DNA of 7,309 nt from Candidatus Bipolaricaulota bacterium (GCA_021129895.1 JAJOKL010000096.1:1-7309); one strand, 5' to 3'; positions 1 to 5,796 are shown, counted from the first letter of the stretch. A program made the numbers and translations. The notes: generated by a model not told the origin, from the sequence alone.

Positions 1-215
1 CCCATGCCCGAAGGTGCCATGGGGGAACGAGTACCGGCGCTTCTCCCCTCCCCCCACATCGGGCAGTGGAAGGCCCCCATCCCCGGTCCCATGGGGCCGG
101 GGTGAGGTTCCTCGTTGCCCCAATCGGCGAATCCGAGCCCTCCGGTGAGCAGGGCGGCGCCGATCGCCACCGTGGCGATCCACAATCCTGCCAGCCGACG
201 TCGTGGTGTGTTCAT
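1..215 (-). CDS. Secreted Met/Pro-rich small protein, partial (C-terminus outside window)
   Basis: An open frame of 71 codons starts with ATG at 215 and runs off the left edge. A GAGGAGG ribosome binding site lies 9 bases upstream. Residues 1-30 form a textbook Sec signal peptide: MNTPRRRL, then a hydrophobic core at about 9-26, ending GLGFA before DW, so cleavage after Ala30 is likely. The mature part is rich in Met, Pro and Gly and holds a HCPM motif at 50-53, a composition seen in periplasmic or exported copper-binding proteins. It lies downstream of a copper ATPase operon but is separated from it by a terminator, so it is probably transcribed on its own. I do not recognise the family. Copper binding is inferred from composition and neighbours. 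The signal peptide is seen directly. Confidence 0.72.
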   Translation of the reverse strand, partial: MNTPRRRLAGLWIATVAIGAALLTGGLGFADWGNEEPHPGPMGPGMGAFHCPMWGEGRSAGTRSPMAPSGM

Positions 216-345
216 GCATCACCACCTCCTCGCCTTGACCCTACCCCCCCGGGGTTGATTTCCGGTGGAGGTGATGAGGAGTTCCCGTGGAGAGCCGGCC
301 TTGCCTGGGCCCACCGGCGAACCCCAGTTTCTTCCGGCGGGTCCA

Positions 346-391
346 GTAAAGAAAAAACCGGGGCCGCCTCCCGGCAGGGGGCGCCCAGGTT
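346..391 (-). terminator. Rho-independent terminator after bacterioferritin
   Basis: Read on the minus strand, a strong GC hairpin is followed by a T-rich tract. The arms are AACC plus GGGCGCC at 391-379 and GGCGGCCC plus GGTT at 368-356, with one mismatch, one bulged G and an 11-base loop. The tract TTTTTTCTTTA covers 357-347. It lies about 60 bases past the bacterioferritin stop and ends that transcription unit before the secreted-protein gene at 215. Confidence 0.85.
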
Positions 392-449
392 CTGGGTCCC
401 TTAGCCAGCGGGCTTGACGTTCCTAACTTCCGCTTCTACTCCACGCCCC

Positions 450-917
450 TCAGCCAACCTGCTGTGCGAGATAATTCTCTAAGCCCATCTGCTCGATCTG
501 ATCGAGTTGGGCCTCGAGCCAATCGATGTGGGCCTCTTCGTGCTTGAGGATCCCCTCCACTAGCATCTTGGTGGCGTTATCACCCTGCTCCGCCGCCAGC
601 TTGATCGTCTCGTTGTAGGCCTTGACCGCCTCGTACTCCCCGGCCAGGTCGAACCGGTGGATCTGGGGCACCTCCTCCCCGATGTTGATGGGATTGAGCT
701 TGGTGACGATGGGCTTCCCCTCCAGGAACAGGATCCGTTCGATGAGGGCCTCGGCGTGTTTCATCTCCTGGATGGCCCGGGCCTTGATGGCCTGGGCCAG
801 CTTCTCATAGCCCCAGTCCTCGCACTCCTCGGCGTGCACGATGTACTGGTTGATGGCCGTCAGCTCCTCTGCCAGCCGGGCGTTGAGCGCCTCCAGCACC
901 TTCTCGTTTCCCTTCAT
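450..917 (-). CDS. bfr: Bacterioferritin (haem-containing iron-storage ferritin)
   Basis: This is a 155-aa protein that matches bacterioferritin over its full length. The family forms a 24-subunit shell that oxidises Fe(II) and stores Fe(III) in the cytoplasm. All six expected diiron ferroxidase ligands are present: Glu18, Glu51, His54, Glu94, Glu127 and His130. The haem-ligating Met52 is there too, as are the family motifs ELTAINQY (18-25), ERILFLEG (60-67) and HIDWLE (130-135). The frame stays open far upstream, but the ATG at 917 is chosen because it has an AAAGGAGGAG site just before it and starts with the family's MKG N-terminus. It follows a decayed peroxiredoxin and a metal locus, and ends at a strong terminator. 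I see no clear promoter directly upstream, so it may be read from the copB operon. Family assignment is near certain. Confidence 0.97.
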   Translation of the reverse strand: MKGNEKVLEALNARLAEELTAINQYIVHAEECEDWGYEKLAQAIKARAIQEMKHAEALIERILFLEGKPIVTKLNPINIGEEVPQIHRFDLAGEYEAVKAYNETIKLAAEQGDNATKMLVEGILKHEEAHIDWLEAQLDQIEQMGLENYLAQQVG

Positions 918-920
918 CTT

Positions 921-930
921 CTCCTCCTTT
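921..930 (-). promoter_or_regulatory. Ribosome binding site that fixes the bacterioferritin start
   Basis: AAAGGAGGAG on the minus strand lies 3 bases from the ATG at 917 (about 5 from the AGGAGG core). It rules out the longer in-frame extension, whose upstream part is remnant peroxiredoxin and non-coding sequence. Confidence 0.85.
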
Positions 931-954
931 CGCTCCATCCTAACAAAAAGGGGC

Positions 955-1217
955 CAGGGAAGGCCAGCGGCGAGCCCTCCGCCAGGGCCCGCTGGATCCC
1001 CCGCAGGAGGCTCCACCCCCGGGTCATCGGACACCCAGGCGTAGCGCACCACCCCTTGGGAATCCAGCACGAAGGCCGCCCGCCTGTCCACGGGGCACCC
1101 CCAAGCCCCTGGAAGCGAGGTTCCCCCGTAGCGGCGGATACTCCATAGATAGTCGAGGAGGGGGACGGTGAAGGGGCTGGCCGCGCGGGCTCGGGCCTCA
1201 GGCTGTATGTCTGAAAC
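955..1217 (-). pseudogene. Decayed peroxiredoxin (AhpC/TSA family), C-terminal remnant
   Basis: The minus-strand frame reads VSDIQPEARA from 1217, then VPLLDYLWSIRRYGG, then RRAAFVLDSQGVVRYAWVSD, then DPGVEP. This follows the order of the C-terminal half of 1-Cys/BCP-like peroxiredoxins: VS-D--EA, (F)PLLSD, RYG, RAAFVLD-GVVRYAWVSDDP-EP. Right after VEP the likeness jumps to another frame, which reads LLRGIQRALAEG and matches the usual C-terminal helix. That places a frameshift near 1010. The N-terminal half with the peroxidatic Cys is absent, and the upstream side runs directly into the EamA stop at 1270. There is no start codon with a ribosome binding site. Such enzymes reduce peroxides, and one beside bacterioferritin would once have made sense. 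Family recognition is from motif memory, not an alignment. Confidence 0.6.
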
Positions 1218-1269
1218 CGGGTTGCTCTGGGTGTGCCCCGGGTTGGGTAAGGGCCTGGAGCGGCGTGAG

Positions 1270-2346
1270 TCAACGGCCAGCCCGGGCTTCCGAAGCCCCG
1301 CTAGCCGGATGGAGATGGCGGTGATGGATGTCGGGGGCGTGGGGGTGGCAGTGGACCTCGGGGCGGTGGACGTGGAAGTGGGAGTGCGCCCGAGCCGGTG
1401 AGACGCCTGCGGGATGGGGATGCTGGTGGTGGCCATCGTCGTGGCGGTGTAGGTGTTCGTGCGCCAGGCGCCCGTGGATGTGCTCGTGCTCGTGGCGCTC
1501 GGAAAAAAGCAGATAGCTGCCCGCGGCGATGAGCGGCAGGGCCAAGAGGAACTGGATTTCCGGTTGAGCGCGGAAGATCAAAAGCGAGAACGCGGCGGCC
1601 AGGAACGGGGAGAGCCCGAACAGGGCCCCGGTGCGGGCCGCCCCGAGCTCCCGCAGGGCCCGGACGAAGAGGAGGATGCTCATCCCGTAGCTCACCCCGC
1701 CCAGGATCAGGCCGAGGACCGCCGGGCTCGCACCCGGAAGGGACTTTCCCAGGGCGAGTGCTAACCCCAGGGAGAAACCGCCAGCGAGAAGGCCCTTCAC
1801 GGCCACGATGGCCCGGGGGTCCTTGAGGGAGACGAGCCGGGTGAGGTTATTATCGAGTCCCCACAGGCCGCAAGCCAAGAGCACAAGAAGCGCATGGGGG
1901 GAGAATCCCCAGCCTTCCCTCGAGACCCCCAGGATGGTTCCTCCTACTGTCATAAAAAGGAGCGCGGTCCAGGCCCGCCTCCCCACGAACTCACCGAACA
2001 GGACGGCGGCGATAAAGGCGGTTGCTACGCTCTCGAAGGAGAGGAGGAGGGAGGCGGTGGCCGCCGGGGTCCCCTTCAGGCCGTAAAGGAGGGCGATAGG
2101 GGCGAGGACCCCGCCCGCCAAGGTGGCCCCCAGGAGCCAGGGGAAATCCCCTCTCCGTAATCTTGCCTCCGGGTTTCGAAACGGAAGGCTGATCCCAGTG
2201 GCGAGCCCTGCGCCCAGGTAGAGGAGCCCCGCCAAGGGGATCGGCTCCACCTCCCCCAGGAGGAGCTTGGAGAGGGGCGCGGACAGGGCGAACAGCCCCG
2301 CCGCGACCAGCGCCTCGGAATAGCCCTTCCCCAGCCTGGGCCACAT
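1270..2346 (-). CDS. EamA/DMT-family transporter with His-rich C-terminal tail
   Basis: This 358-aa inner-membrane protein has the DMT-superfamily layout: about ten hydrophobic helices between residues 8 and 281, in two EamA halves of about 140 residues. From 282 on, a 77-residue tail carries 23 histidines (HEHEHIHG, HHQHPHP, HSHFHVH, HHRHLH) and one Cys. Both termini of DMT proteins usually face the cytoplasm, so the tail should too. A GTG at 2352 is possible, but the ATG at 2346 has AGGA at a spacing of 7, so I use it. The gene starts 22 bases after copB and is almost certainly co-transcribed. Substrates of this family range from metabolites to drugs. A metal-related role is inferred from the tail and the operon, and the true substrate is unknown. 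Confidence 0.9.
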   Translation of the reverse strand: MWPRLGKGYSEALVAAGLFALSAPLSKLLLGEVEPIPLAGLLYLGAGLATGISLPFRNPEARLRRGDFPWLLGATLAGGVLAPIALLYGLKGTPAATASLLLSFESVATAFIAAVLFGEFVGRRAWTALLFMTVGGTILGVSREGWGFSPHALLVLLACGLWGLDNNLTRLVSLKDPRAIVAVKGLLAGGFSLGLALALGKSLPGASPAVLGLILGGVSYGMSILLFVRALRELGAARTGALFGLSPFLAAAFSLLIFRAQPEIQFLLALPLIAAGSYLLFSERHEHEHIHGRLAHEHLHRHDDGHHQHPHPAGVSPARAHSHFHVHRPEVHCHPHAPDIHHRHLHPASGASEARAGR

Positions 2347-2353
2347 GCTCACA

Positions 2354-2357
2354 TCCT
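2354..2357 (-). promoter_or_regulatory. Ribosome binding site that selects the ATG start of the EamA gene
   Basis: AGGA on the minus strand lies 7 bases before the ATG at 2346 and sits in the short gap after copB. It is too close to the alternative GTG at 2352 to serve it. Confidence 0.55.
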
Positions 2358-2368
2358 ACCGGTCGGGG

Positions 2369-4567
2369 TCAGCCCTTCAGCAGGCGGGCATTGATGGCCA
2401 CGATCACGGTGGAGAGGGCCATCAGCGCGGCCCCCAACGCCGGGGAAAGGATGATCCCCAGGGTATACAGGGCGCCGGCGGCCATGGGGATGGCGAACGC
2501 GTTGTACCCAGTGGCCCAGCCCAGGTTCTGCACCATCTTGCCGTAGGTGGCCCGGGCCAGGTGCACCACCGCTGCCACATCCCGGGGGTCGTTCCTCACC
2601 AGCACGATGTCCGCCGACTCTATCGCCACGTCCGTCCCGGCGCCGATGGCGATCCCCACATCGGCCTCCACCAGGGCCGGCGCGTCGTTCACCCCGTCCC
2701 CCACCATGGCCACCGTGAGCCCCTGGGCCTTCACCTTCTTGATGACCTCGGCCTTATCGTGGGGGAGGACCTGGGCGAAGTAGTCAACCAGGCCCAGCTC
2801 CCCGGCCACCCACTTGGCCACCTCTTCGGCGTCGCCGGTGAGCATGAGGACCTTGATGCCCATCCCTTTGAGGCGCTCCACCGCCTCCCGGGACTCGGGC
2901 CGGATGAGGTCCGCGAGAGCTATGGCCCCCGCGGGCTTTCCGTCCACCAGCAGGTAGACCACCGTCTTCCCTTGGGCGGCGAGCTCCTTTACACGGGGAT
3001 CGTCGGGATCGTCTCCCTGCTCAGCGAGATAGCTCGGGCTCACCACCCGGATCGCCTGTCCATCCAGGACTCCTTCCACCCCCCGGCCGGGGATCGCCTT
3101 GACCTCCCGGGCTTCGGGGATCGGTAGTCCCTTTTCCTTAGCGGCGGCCACGATCCCCGCGGCTATCGGGTGCTCTGAGCGGGCCTCCACCGCCGCGGCC
3201 AGTCGCAACACCTCCTCTTCCGGGAGATCCGAAAGCGGCACCACGTCGGTGACCCCGAATTGGCCCAGGGTGAGGGTGCCGGTCTTGTCGAACACCACCG
3301 CCTGGAGCCCCCGGGCGCGCTCGAACGCAGTGCGGTCCCGGATCAGAAAGCCCCGGCGGGCGGCGATGGCGGTGGACACCGAGACCACCAGGGGGATCGC
3401 CAGGCCCAACGCGTGGGGGCAGGTGATCACCATCACCGTGACCATGCGGGTGAGGGCGAAGTTGAAATCCTTTCCGGCCCCGAGCCATCCCAGGAGGGTG
3501 GCCGTTCCCCCGCCGATGGCGATCAGGGTCAGCCACAGCGCCGCCCGGTTCGCCAAGTCTTGGGTTTTGGAACGCGCCTCTTGGGCCTTGCGCACTAGAT
3601 CGATCACCTGGGCCAGGTACGTCTCGTCCCCGGTGCGCCGCACCTCCACGGTGACGGCCGATTCGCCGTTGATCGCCCCGCCGATCACCTCATCGCCCTC
3701 GCCCTTCTCCACCGGGCGGGATTCTCCGGTGAGCATGGACTCGTTCACCGTGGTGCGGCCCTCGATCACCACCCCGTCCACCGGGATTTTCTCTCCTGGC
3801 TTCACCAGCACCCGGTCCCCGGGCTGCAGGGCCTCGATGGGCACGTCCTCGACCGTTCCGTCCTTAAGGAGGTGGGCGGTGGAGGGCATGAGCCGGGCGA
3901 GTTCCTCCAGGGCTCGGGAGGCCCCCATGACGGATCGCATCTCGATCCAGTGCCCCAGGAGCATCACGTCGATCAGAGTGGCCAGTTCCCAGAAGAACAC
4001 CTGACCCCGCAGGCCCAGCACCACGGCCGCGGAGTAGACGTAGGCCACCGAGATGGCCAGGGCGATCAGAGTCATCATCCCCGGCTGTTTCTTCACGAGC
4101 TCCTCCCGCAGCCCTTTCAGGAACGGCCAGCCCCCGTAGAAGTAGACCGCCGAGGCCAACGCGAGCTGGAGGTAAGGGGCCCCGGGGAAGGCCAGGGCCT
4201 TGGGGAGCCCGAGGGACCTCTGGATCAGGGGGGAGAGGAGGAGGATGGGAACGGTGAGCCCGAGGGAAACCCAGAACCGGCGGCGGAAATCGGCCACCAT
4301 CTGGGCGTGGTGGGCGTGGTGATCGTGTCCCTTGTGGGCCTCGTGCTTGGCATGTTCCATGCCCTCGTGTGCGGCATGTCCCTTGTGCTCGGCGTGTCCT
4401 TTACGTTCGTTGTGTGCAGCTGAGCCCGCGTACACCCCCGGTTCCTTGTCGAACGTCTCCGCGCAATGCGTGGAGCAGAAGTAGAAGGTCTCCCCTCGGA
4501 ATTCCCGGGTCTCGGCGGCCGCCGAGGGCTCGAGCTCCATCCCGCACACTGGATCTCTGACTCTCAT
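2369..4567 (-). CDS. copB: CopB-type copper/silver P1B ATPase with YHS domain
   Basis: This 732-aa protein is a heavy-metal P-type ATPase, about the length of known CopB pumps. Residues 5-47 form a YHS domain (DPVCGM, CSTHC) in place of the usual HMA domain. Residues 52-88 are a His-rich linker (GHDHHAHH). The core follows with eight expected transmembrane helices. TGES is at 280-283, CPH at 383-385, the phosphorylated Asp427 in DKTGT, the ATP-binding HP at 466-467, TGD at 578-580 and GDGVND at 623-628. The CPH motif, with YN at 688-689 and Met716/Ser719 in the last helices, marks the P1B-3 (CopB) group, which exports Cu(II), Cu(I) or Ag(I) from the cytoplasm. The ATG at 4567 has GAGGGG upstream and directly precedes the YHS motif. 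The gene lies 10 bases after the 55-aa His/Cys protein. All catalytic residues are intact. The precise metal is inferred. Confidence 0.97.
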   Translation of the reverse strand: MRVRDPVCGMELEPSAAAETREFRGETFYFCSTHCAETFDKEPGVYAGSAAHNERKGHAEHKGHAAHEGMEHAKHEAHKGHDHHAHHAQMVADFRRRFWVSLGLTVPILLLSPLIQRSLGLPKALAFPGAPYLQLALASAVYFYGGWPFLKGLREELVKKQPGMMTLIALAISVAYVYSAAVVLGLRGQVFFWELATLIDVMLLGHWIEMRSVMGASRALEELARLMPSTAHLLKDGTVEDVPIEALQPGDRVLVKPGEKIPVDGVVIEGRTTVNESMLTGESRPVEKGEGDEVIGGAINGESAVTVEVRRTGDETYLAQVIDLVRKAQEARSKTQDLANRAALWLTLIAIGGGTATLLGWLGAGKDFNFALTRMVTVMVITCPHALGLAIPLVVSVSTAIAARRGFLIRDRTAFERARGLQAVVFDKTGTLTLGQFGVTDVVPLSDLPEEEVLRLAAAVEARSEHPIAAGIVAAAKEKGLPIPEAREVKAIPGRGVEGVLDGQAIRVVSPSYLAEQGDDPDDPRVKELAAQGKTVVYLLVDGKPAGAIALADLIRPESREAVERLKGMGIKVLMLTGDAEEVAKWVAGELGLVDYFAQVLPHDKAEVIKKVKAQGLTVAMVGDGVNDAPALVEADVGIAIGAGTDVAIESADIVLVRNDPRDVAAVVHLARATYGKMVQNLGWATGYNAFAIPMAAGALYTLGIILSPALGAALMALSTVIVAINARLLKG

Positions 4568-4577
4568 AGCCTGCCCC

Positions 4578-4745
4578 TCAGCAGCAGTGGCCGGAGTGGT
4601 TTTGATCTTCCGGACCGTGTGGCTGATCGTGGTGGTGGCTTCCCAGGGCCAGGCGGACGGCGATGTAGATCACCGTGCCCAGCACAAAAAGTCCCAACAG
4701 GGCCCATAGGGCCATCCAACCTCCGTGCATCTCATAACCCCACAT
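4578..4745 (-). CDS. 55-aa single-helix membrane protein with His/Cys tail
   Basis: This short gene is easily missed. ATG at 4745 follows a near-perfect AAGGAGGG site, and a stop at 4580-4578 lies 10 bases before copB. The protein starts MWGYEMHGGW, has one hydrophobic helix at about 10-34 (LWALLGLFVLGTVIYIAV), then Arg31, then a tail with SHHHD and a final HSGHCC. The tail holds six His and the two terminal Cys. Arg at the end of the helix suggests that the tail lies in the cytoplasm. The N-terminal half resembles the small Gly/Trp/Met-rich membrane proteins (often with a SHOCT domain) found beside copper ATPases, but no SHOCT domain is present. It is first in the copB operon, directly after its promoter. 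A role in metal capture or as a pump subunit is inference. The reading frame itself is well supported. Confidence 0.85.
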   Translation of the reverse strand: MWGYEMHGGWMALWALLGLFVLGTVIYIAVRLALGSHHHDQPHGPEDQNHSGHCC

Positions 4746-4761
4746 GTTCCCTCCTTAGCCA

Positions 4762-4778
4762 ACCCACCTGGGGTGGGT
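4762..4778 (-). promoter_or_regulatory. Perfect inverted repeat at the copB operon start; CsoR-like operator candidate
   Basis: Two 7-base arms, ACCCACC and GGTGGGT, flank a 3-base centre. The site begins 4 bases after the -10 box and covers the predicted transcription start, where a repressor would block transcription. G/C-tract palindromes of this kind are typical of CsoR-family copper sensors. No csoR or copY gene is in the window, so the regulator is inferred. It could instead be a leader hairpin, though no T-tract follows. Confidence 0.55.
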
Positions 4779-4782
4779 CCTG

Positions 4783-4810
4783 AGTATAACCGAGCCACGC
4801 TCAAATGCAA
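4783..4810 (-). promoter_or_regulatory. Sigma70-like promoter of the copB operon
   Basis: The minus strand has TTGCAT (4810-4805), a 16-base spacer and TATACT (4788-4783). The predicted start is near 4776, about 30 bases before the 55-aa gene's ATG. The downstream inverted repeat would sit on the start site. Confidence 0.7.
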
Positions 4811-4832
4811 ATCGCTCTCAAGCTGGCCCGGC

Positions 4833-5150
4833 TCAGGAGGACAGCTTCACCGCCGTGCCGTAGGCCAGCACCTCCGCCGCCCCGGCCATGGTCTGGGCGG
4901 TAGCGAGACGCACCCCCACCACCGCGTCCGCCCCCAGCCGCTCCGCTCCCTTGATCATGCGCTGGAGGGCCAGTTCTCGGGCCTCGGAGAGCATCTGGGT
5001 ATAGTCCTTTATCTCTCCCCCCACCACGTTCCTCAGGCCGGCCATGATGTCCCGGCCCAAGTGCCTGGCCCGGATGGTGCTCCCCTGCACCAACCCCAGC
5101 ACCTCGGTGATCTCCCTTCCCGGAATGCGATCAATCGTGGCCAGAAGCAC
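4833..5150 (-). CDS. YbjQ/UPF0145 family putative heavy-metal-binding protein
   Basis: This 105-aa cytoplasmic protein aligns end to end with the YbjQ family (UPF0145, Pfam 'putative heavy-metal-binding domain'). Conserved pieces are IPGREITEVLGLVQG (9-23), RARHLGRDIMAGLRN (27-41), VVGGEIKDYTQML (42-54), the AR-LAL-RM helix, GADAVVGVR and the terminal AEVLAYGTAVKL. Members form pentamer-like rings in solved structures. Their biochemical role is not established, and the metal link comes mainly from annotation. The start is GTG at 5150, fixed by a strong AAAGGAGGTG site. The gene overlaps the upstream membrane-protein gene by 20 bases, so the two are probably translationally coupled. The copB promoter lies just past its stop and no terminator separates them, so read-through into copB is possible. 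Family call is firm; function is unknown. Confidence 0.93.
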   Translation of the reverse strand: MLLATIDRIPGREITEVLGLVQGSTIRARHLGRDIMAGLRNVVGGEIKDYTQMLSEARELALQRMIKGAERLGADAVVGVRLATAQTMAGAAEVLAYGTAVKLSS

Positions 5151-5346
5151 CGCGCACCTCCTTTATCCGCTCCCAGATGAGCCCAACCAGCGTCAGGACT
5201 AGCCCTGCCACCCCGACGAGGATCACCCATTTGAGGAACGGCGGGATCCCAGCAACCCGCCACAGCAGCCGCACCAGCTCGTACCCCAGGTAGCCGAACA
5301 GAAGCAGCACCGACCCCACCAGCAGCGCGTACCCGATCTTTAGCAT
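5131..5346 (-). CDS. 71-aa two-helix membrane protein coupled to YbjQ
   Basis: The frame reads MLKIGYALLVGSVLLLFG, has a first helix at about 4-22, a loop with LLWRVAGIPPFLK, a second helix at about 38-57 (WVILVGVAGLVLTLVGLIW), and a charged end, ERIKEVRGASGHD. A longer frame begins 15 codons upstream, but the ATG at 5346 has GGGAGG at good spacing and begins the hydrophobic part, so it is preferred. I do not recognise the family. Its 3' end overlaps ybjQ by 20 bases, which suggests coupled translation and a membrane partner for YbjQ. A promoter lies just upstream at 5363-5391. Confidence 0.82.
   Translation of the reverse strand: MLKIGYALLVGSVLLLFGYLGYELVRLLWRVAGIPPFLKWVILVGVAGLVLTLVGLIWERIKEVRGASGHD
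5155..5164 (-). promoter_or_regulatory. Ribosome binding site that fixes the GTG start of ybjQ
   Basis: AAAGGAGGTG lies inside the 3' end of the upstream membrane-protein gene, at good spacing to the GTG at 5150. It supports the non-ATG start and the 20-base gene overlap. Confidence 0.8.
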
Positions 5347-5362
5347 GCTTACCTCCCGGTTC

Positions 5363-5391
5363 AGATTAGCTTCGACCTGGCGAGATGGCAA
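5363..5391 (-). promoter_or_regulatory. Sigma70-like promoter of the membrane protein-ybjQ operon
   Basis: The minus strand has TTGCCA (5391-5386), a 17-base spacer and TAATCT (5368-5363). The predicted start is about 10 bases before the GGGAGG site of the gene at 5346, so the leader is short. Confidence 0.68.
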
Positions 5392-5398
5392 ACTCGCC
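5379..5398. repeat. Inverted repeat centred on the -35 box
   Basis: Perfect 6-base arms, GGCGAG (5379-5384) and CTCGCC (5393-5398), flank 8 bases that contain the -35 hexamer of the membrane protein-ybjQ promoter. The position suits a repressor or activator site. It could also be chance in GC-rich DNA. Confidence 0.45.
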
Positions 5399-5767
5399 GT
5401 GCTTGCTCGCTGACCCGAGGCTACCAGGAGGGCTTCGGAAACTTTTGGAGCCGGCGTTTGGACTGGAGGTTCAGCGCCCCGGACTGCGCACGCAGGTACG
5501 AGCGGCTGGGGAAGCAGCGGAGGAGCGGGCGGCTACGGCCACAGGTGTGAGTGGGCAAGACAGGGGGTTGCAACCGGACTGCCCGGGGCGGAGGACCCAC
5601 GTGGTGTTGGCCGGCATCCTGGTGACGGCGAAGCAGCAGGGGTAAACATATACGCATGTAGCTACAAGGAAAGCGAAGTGCTCCAGTTGCCGCTTCTTCC
5701 GGAACTCAGGGCGGATCTCAAACGGGTTTTTGCCCGGCAAACACACCCCAGGCCGCGGAGCAGGCTT
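5399..5767. other. Gene-free divergent region, possible transposase debris
   Basis: No intact gene is credible here. Open frames exist on both strands but lack ribosome binding sites and family likeness. Around 5549-5690 on the plus strand, pieces in shifting frames read NRTARG, then THVVLAGILVTAKQQG, then VNIYA. That order recalls the C-terminal part of IS66-type transposases, with frameshifts near 5595 and in the G-run at 5638-5641. The stretch also has a perfect palindrome, GGTTGCAACC at 5566-5575, nested inside GGGCA/TGCCC (5553-5557, 5580-5584). I see no terminal inverted repeats or target duplication. The transposase idea is weak. Confidence 0.3.
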
Positions 5768-5796
5768 TTGTGCAACACACCATTTGAAGCTACGAT
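5768..5796 (+). promoter_or_regulatory. Possible promoter of the first Uma2 gene
   Basis: TTGTGC and TACGAT are separated by 17 bases, just ahead of the AAGGGGGA ribosome binding site (5803-5810). The predicted start would fall almost on that site and give a very short leader, so this is tentative. Confidence 0.3.

Noticed and set aside
66..404. Plus-strand open frame of 112 codons at the left edge
   Set aside because: It runs through the antisense of a clear signal peptide and through an intrinsic terminator. Its composition is low in hydrophobic residues and it has no recognisable start signal.
945..990. Terminator-like structure before bacterioferritin (GGGCC/GGCCC arms, then TTTTT on the minus strand)
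   Set aside because: The stem is only 5 bases with a 30-base interior. A stop here would leave 28 bases for a bacterioferritin promoter, which I do not see.
918..1436. In-frame extension of bacterioferritin to 328 residues
   Set aside because: The upstream part is peroxiredoxin remnant and sequence antisense-like to no gene, and it overlaps the EamA 3' end. The real start at 917 has an excellent ribosome binding site and the family N-terminus.
3099..4004. Long plus-strand open frame (301 codons) opposite copB, and a similar one at 2345-3127
   Set aside because: They are antisense shadows of a complete, motif-rich ATPase in GC-rich DNA. The translations are Ser/Arg- or Gly/His-rich with no family likeness and no ribosome binding site.
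5385..5645. 86-codon plus-strand frame in the divergent gap
   Set aside because: It starts inside the promoter of the opposite operon without a ribosome binding site. Only its last part hints at a transposase remnant.
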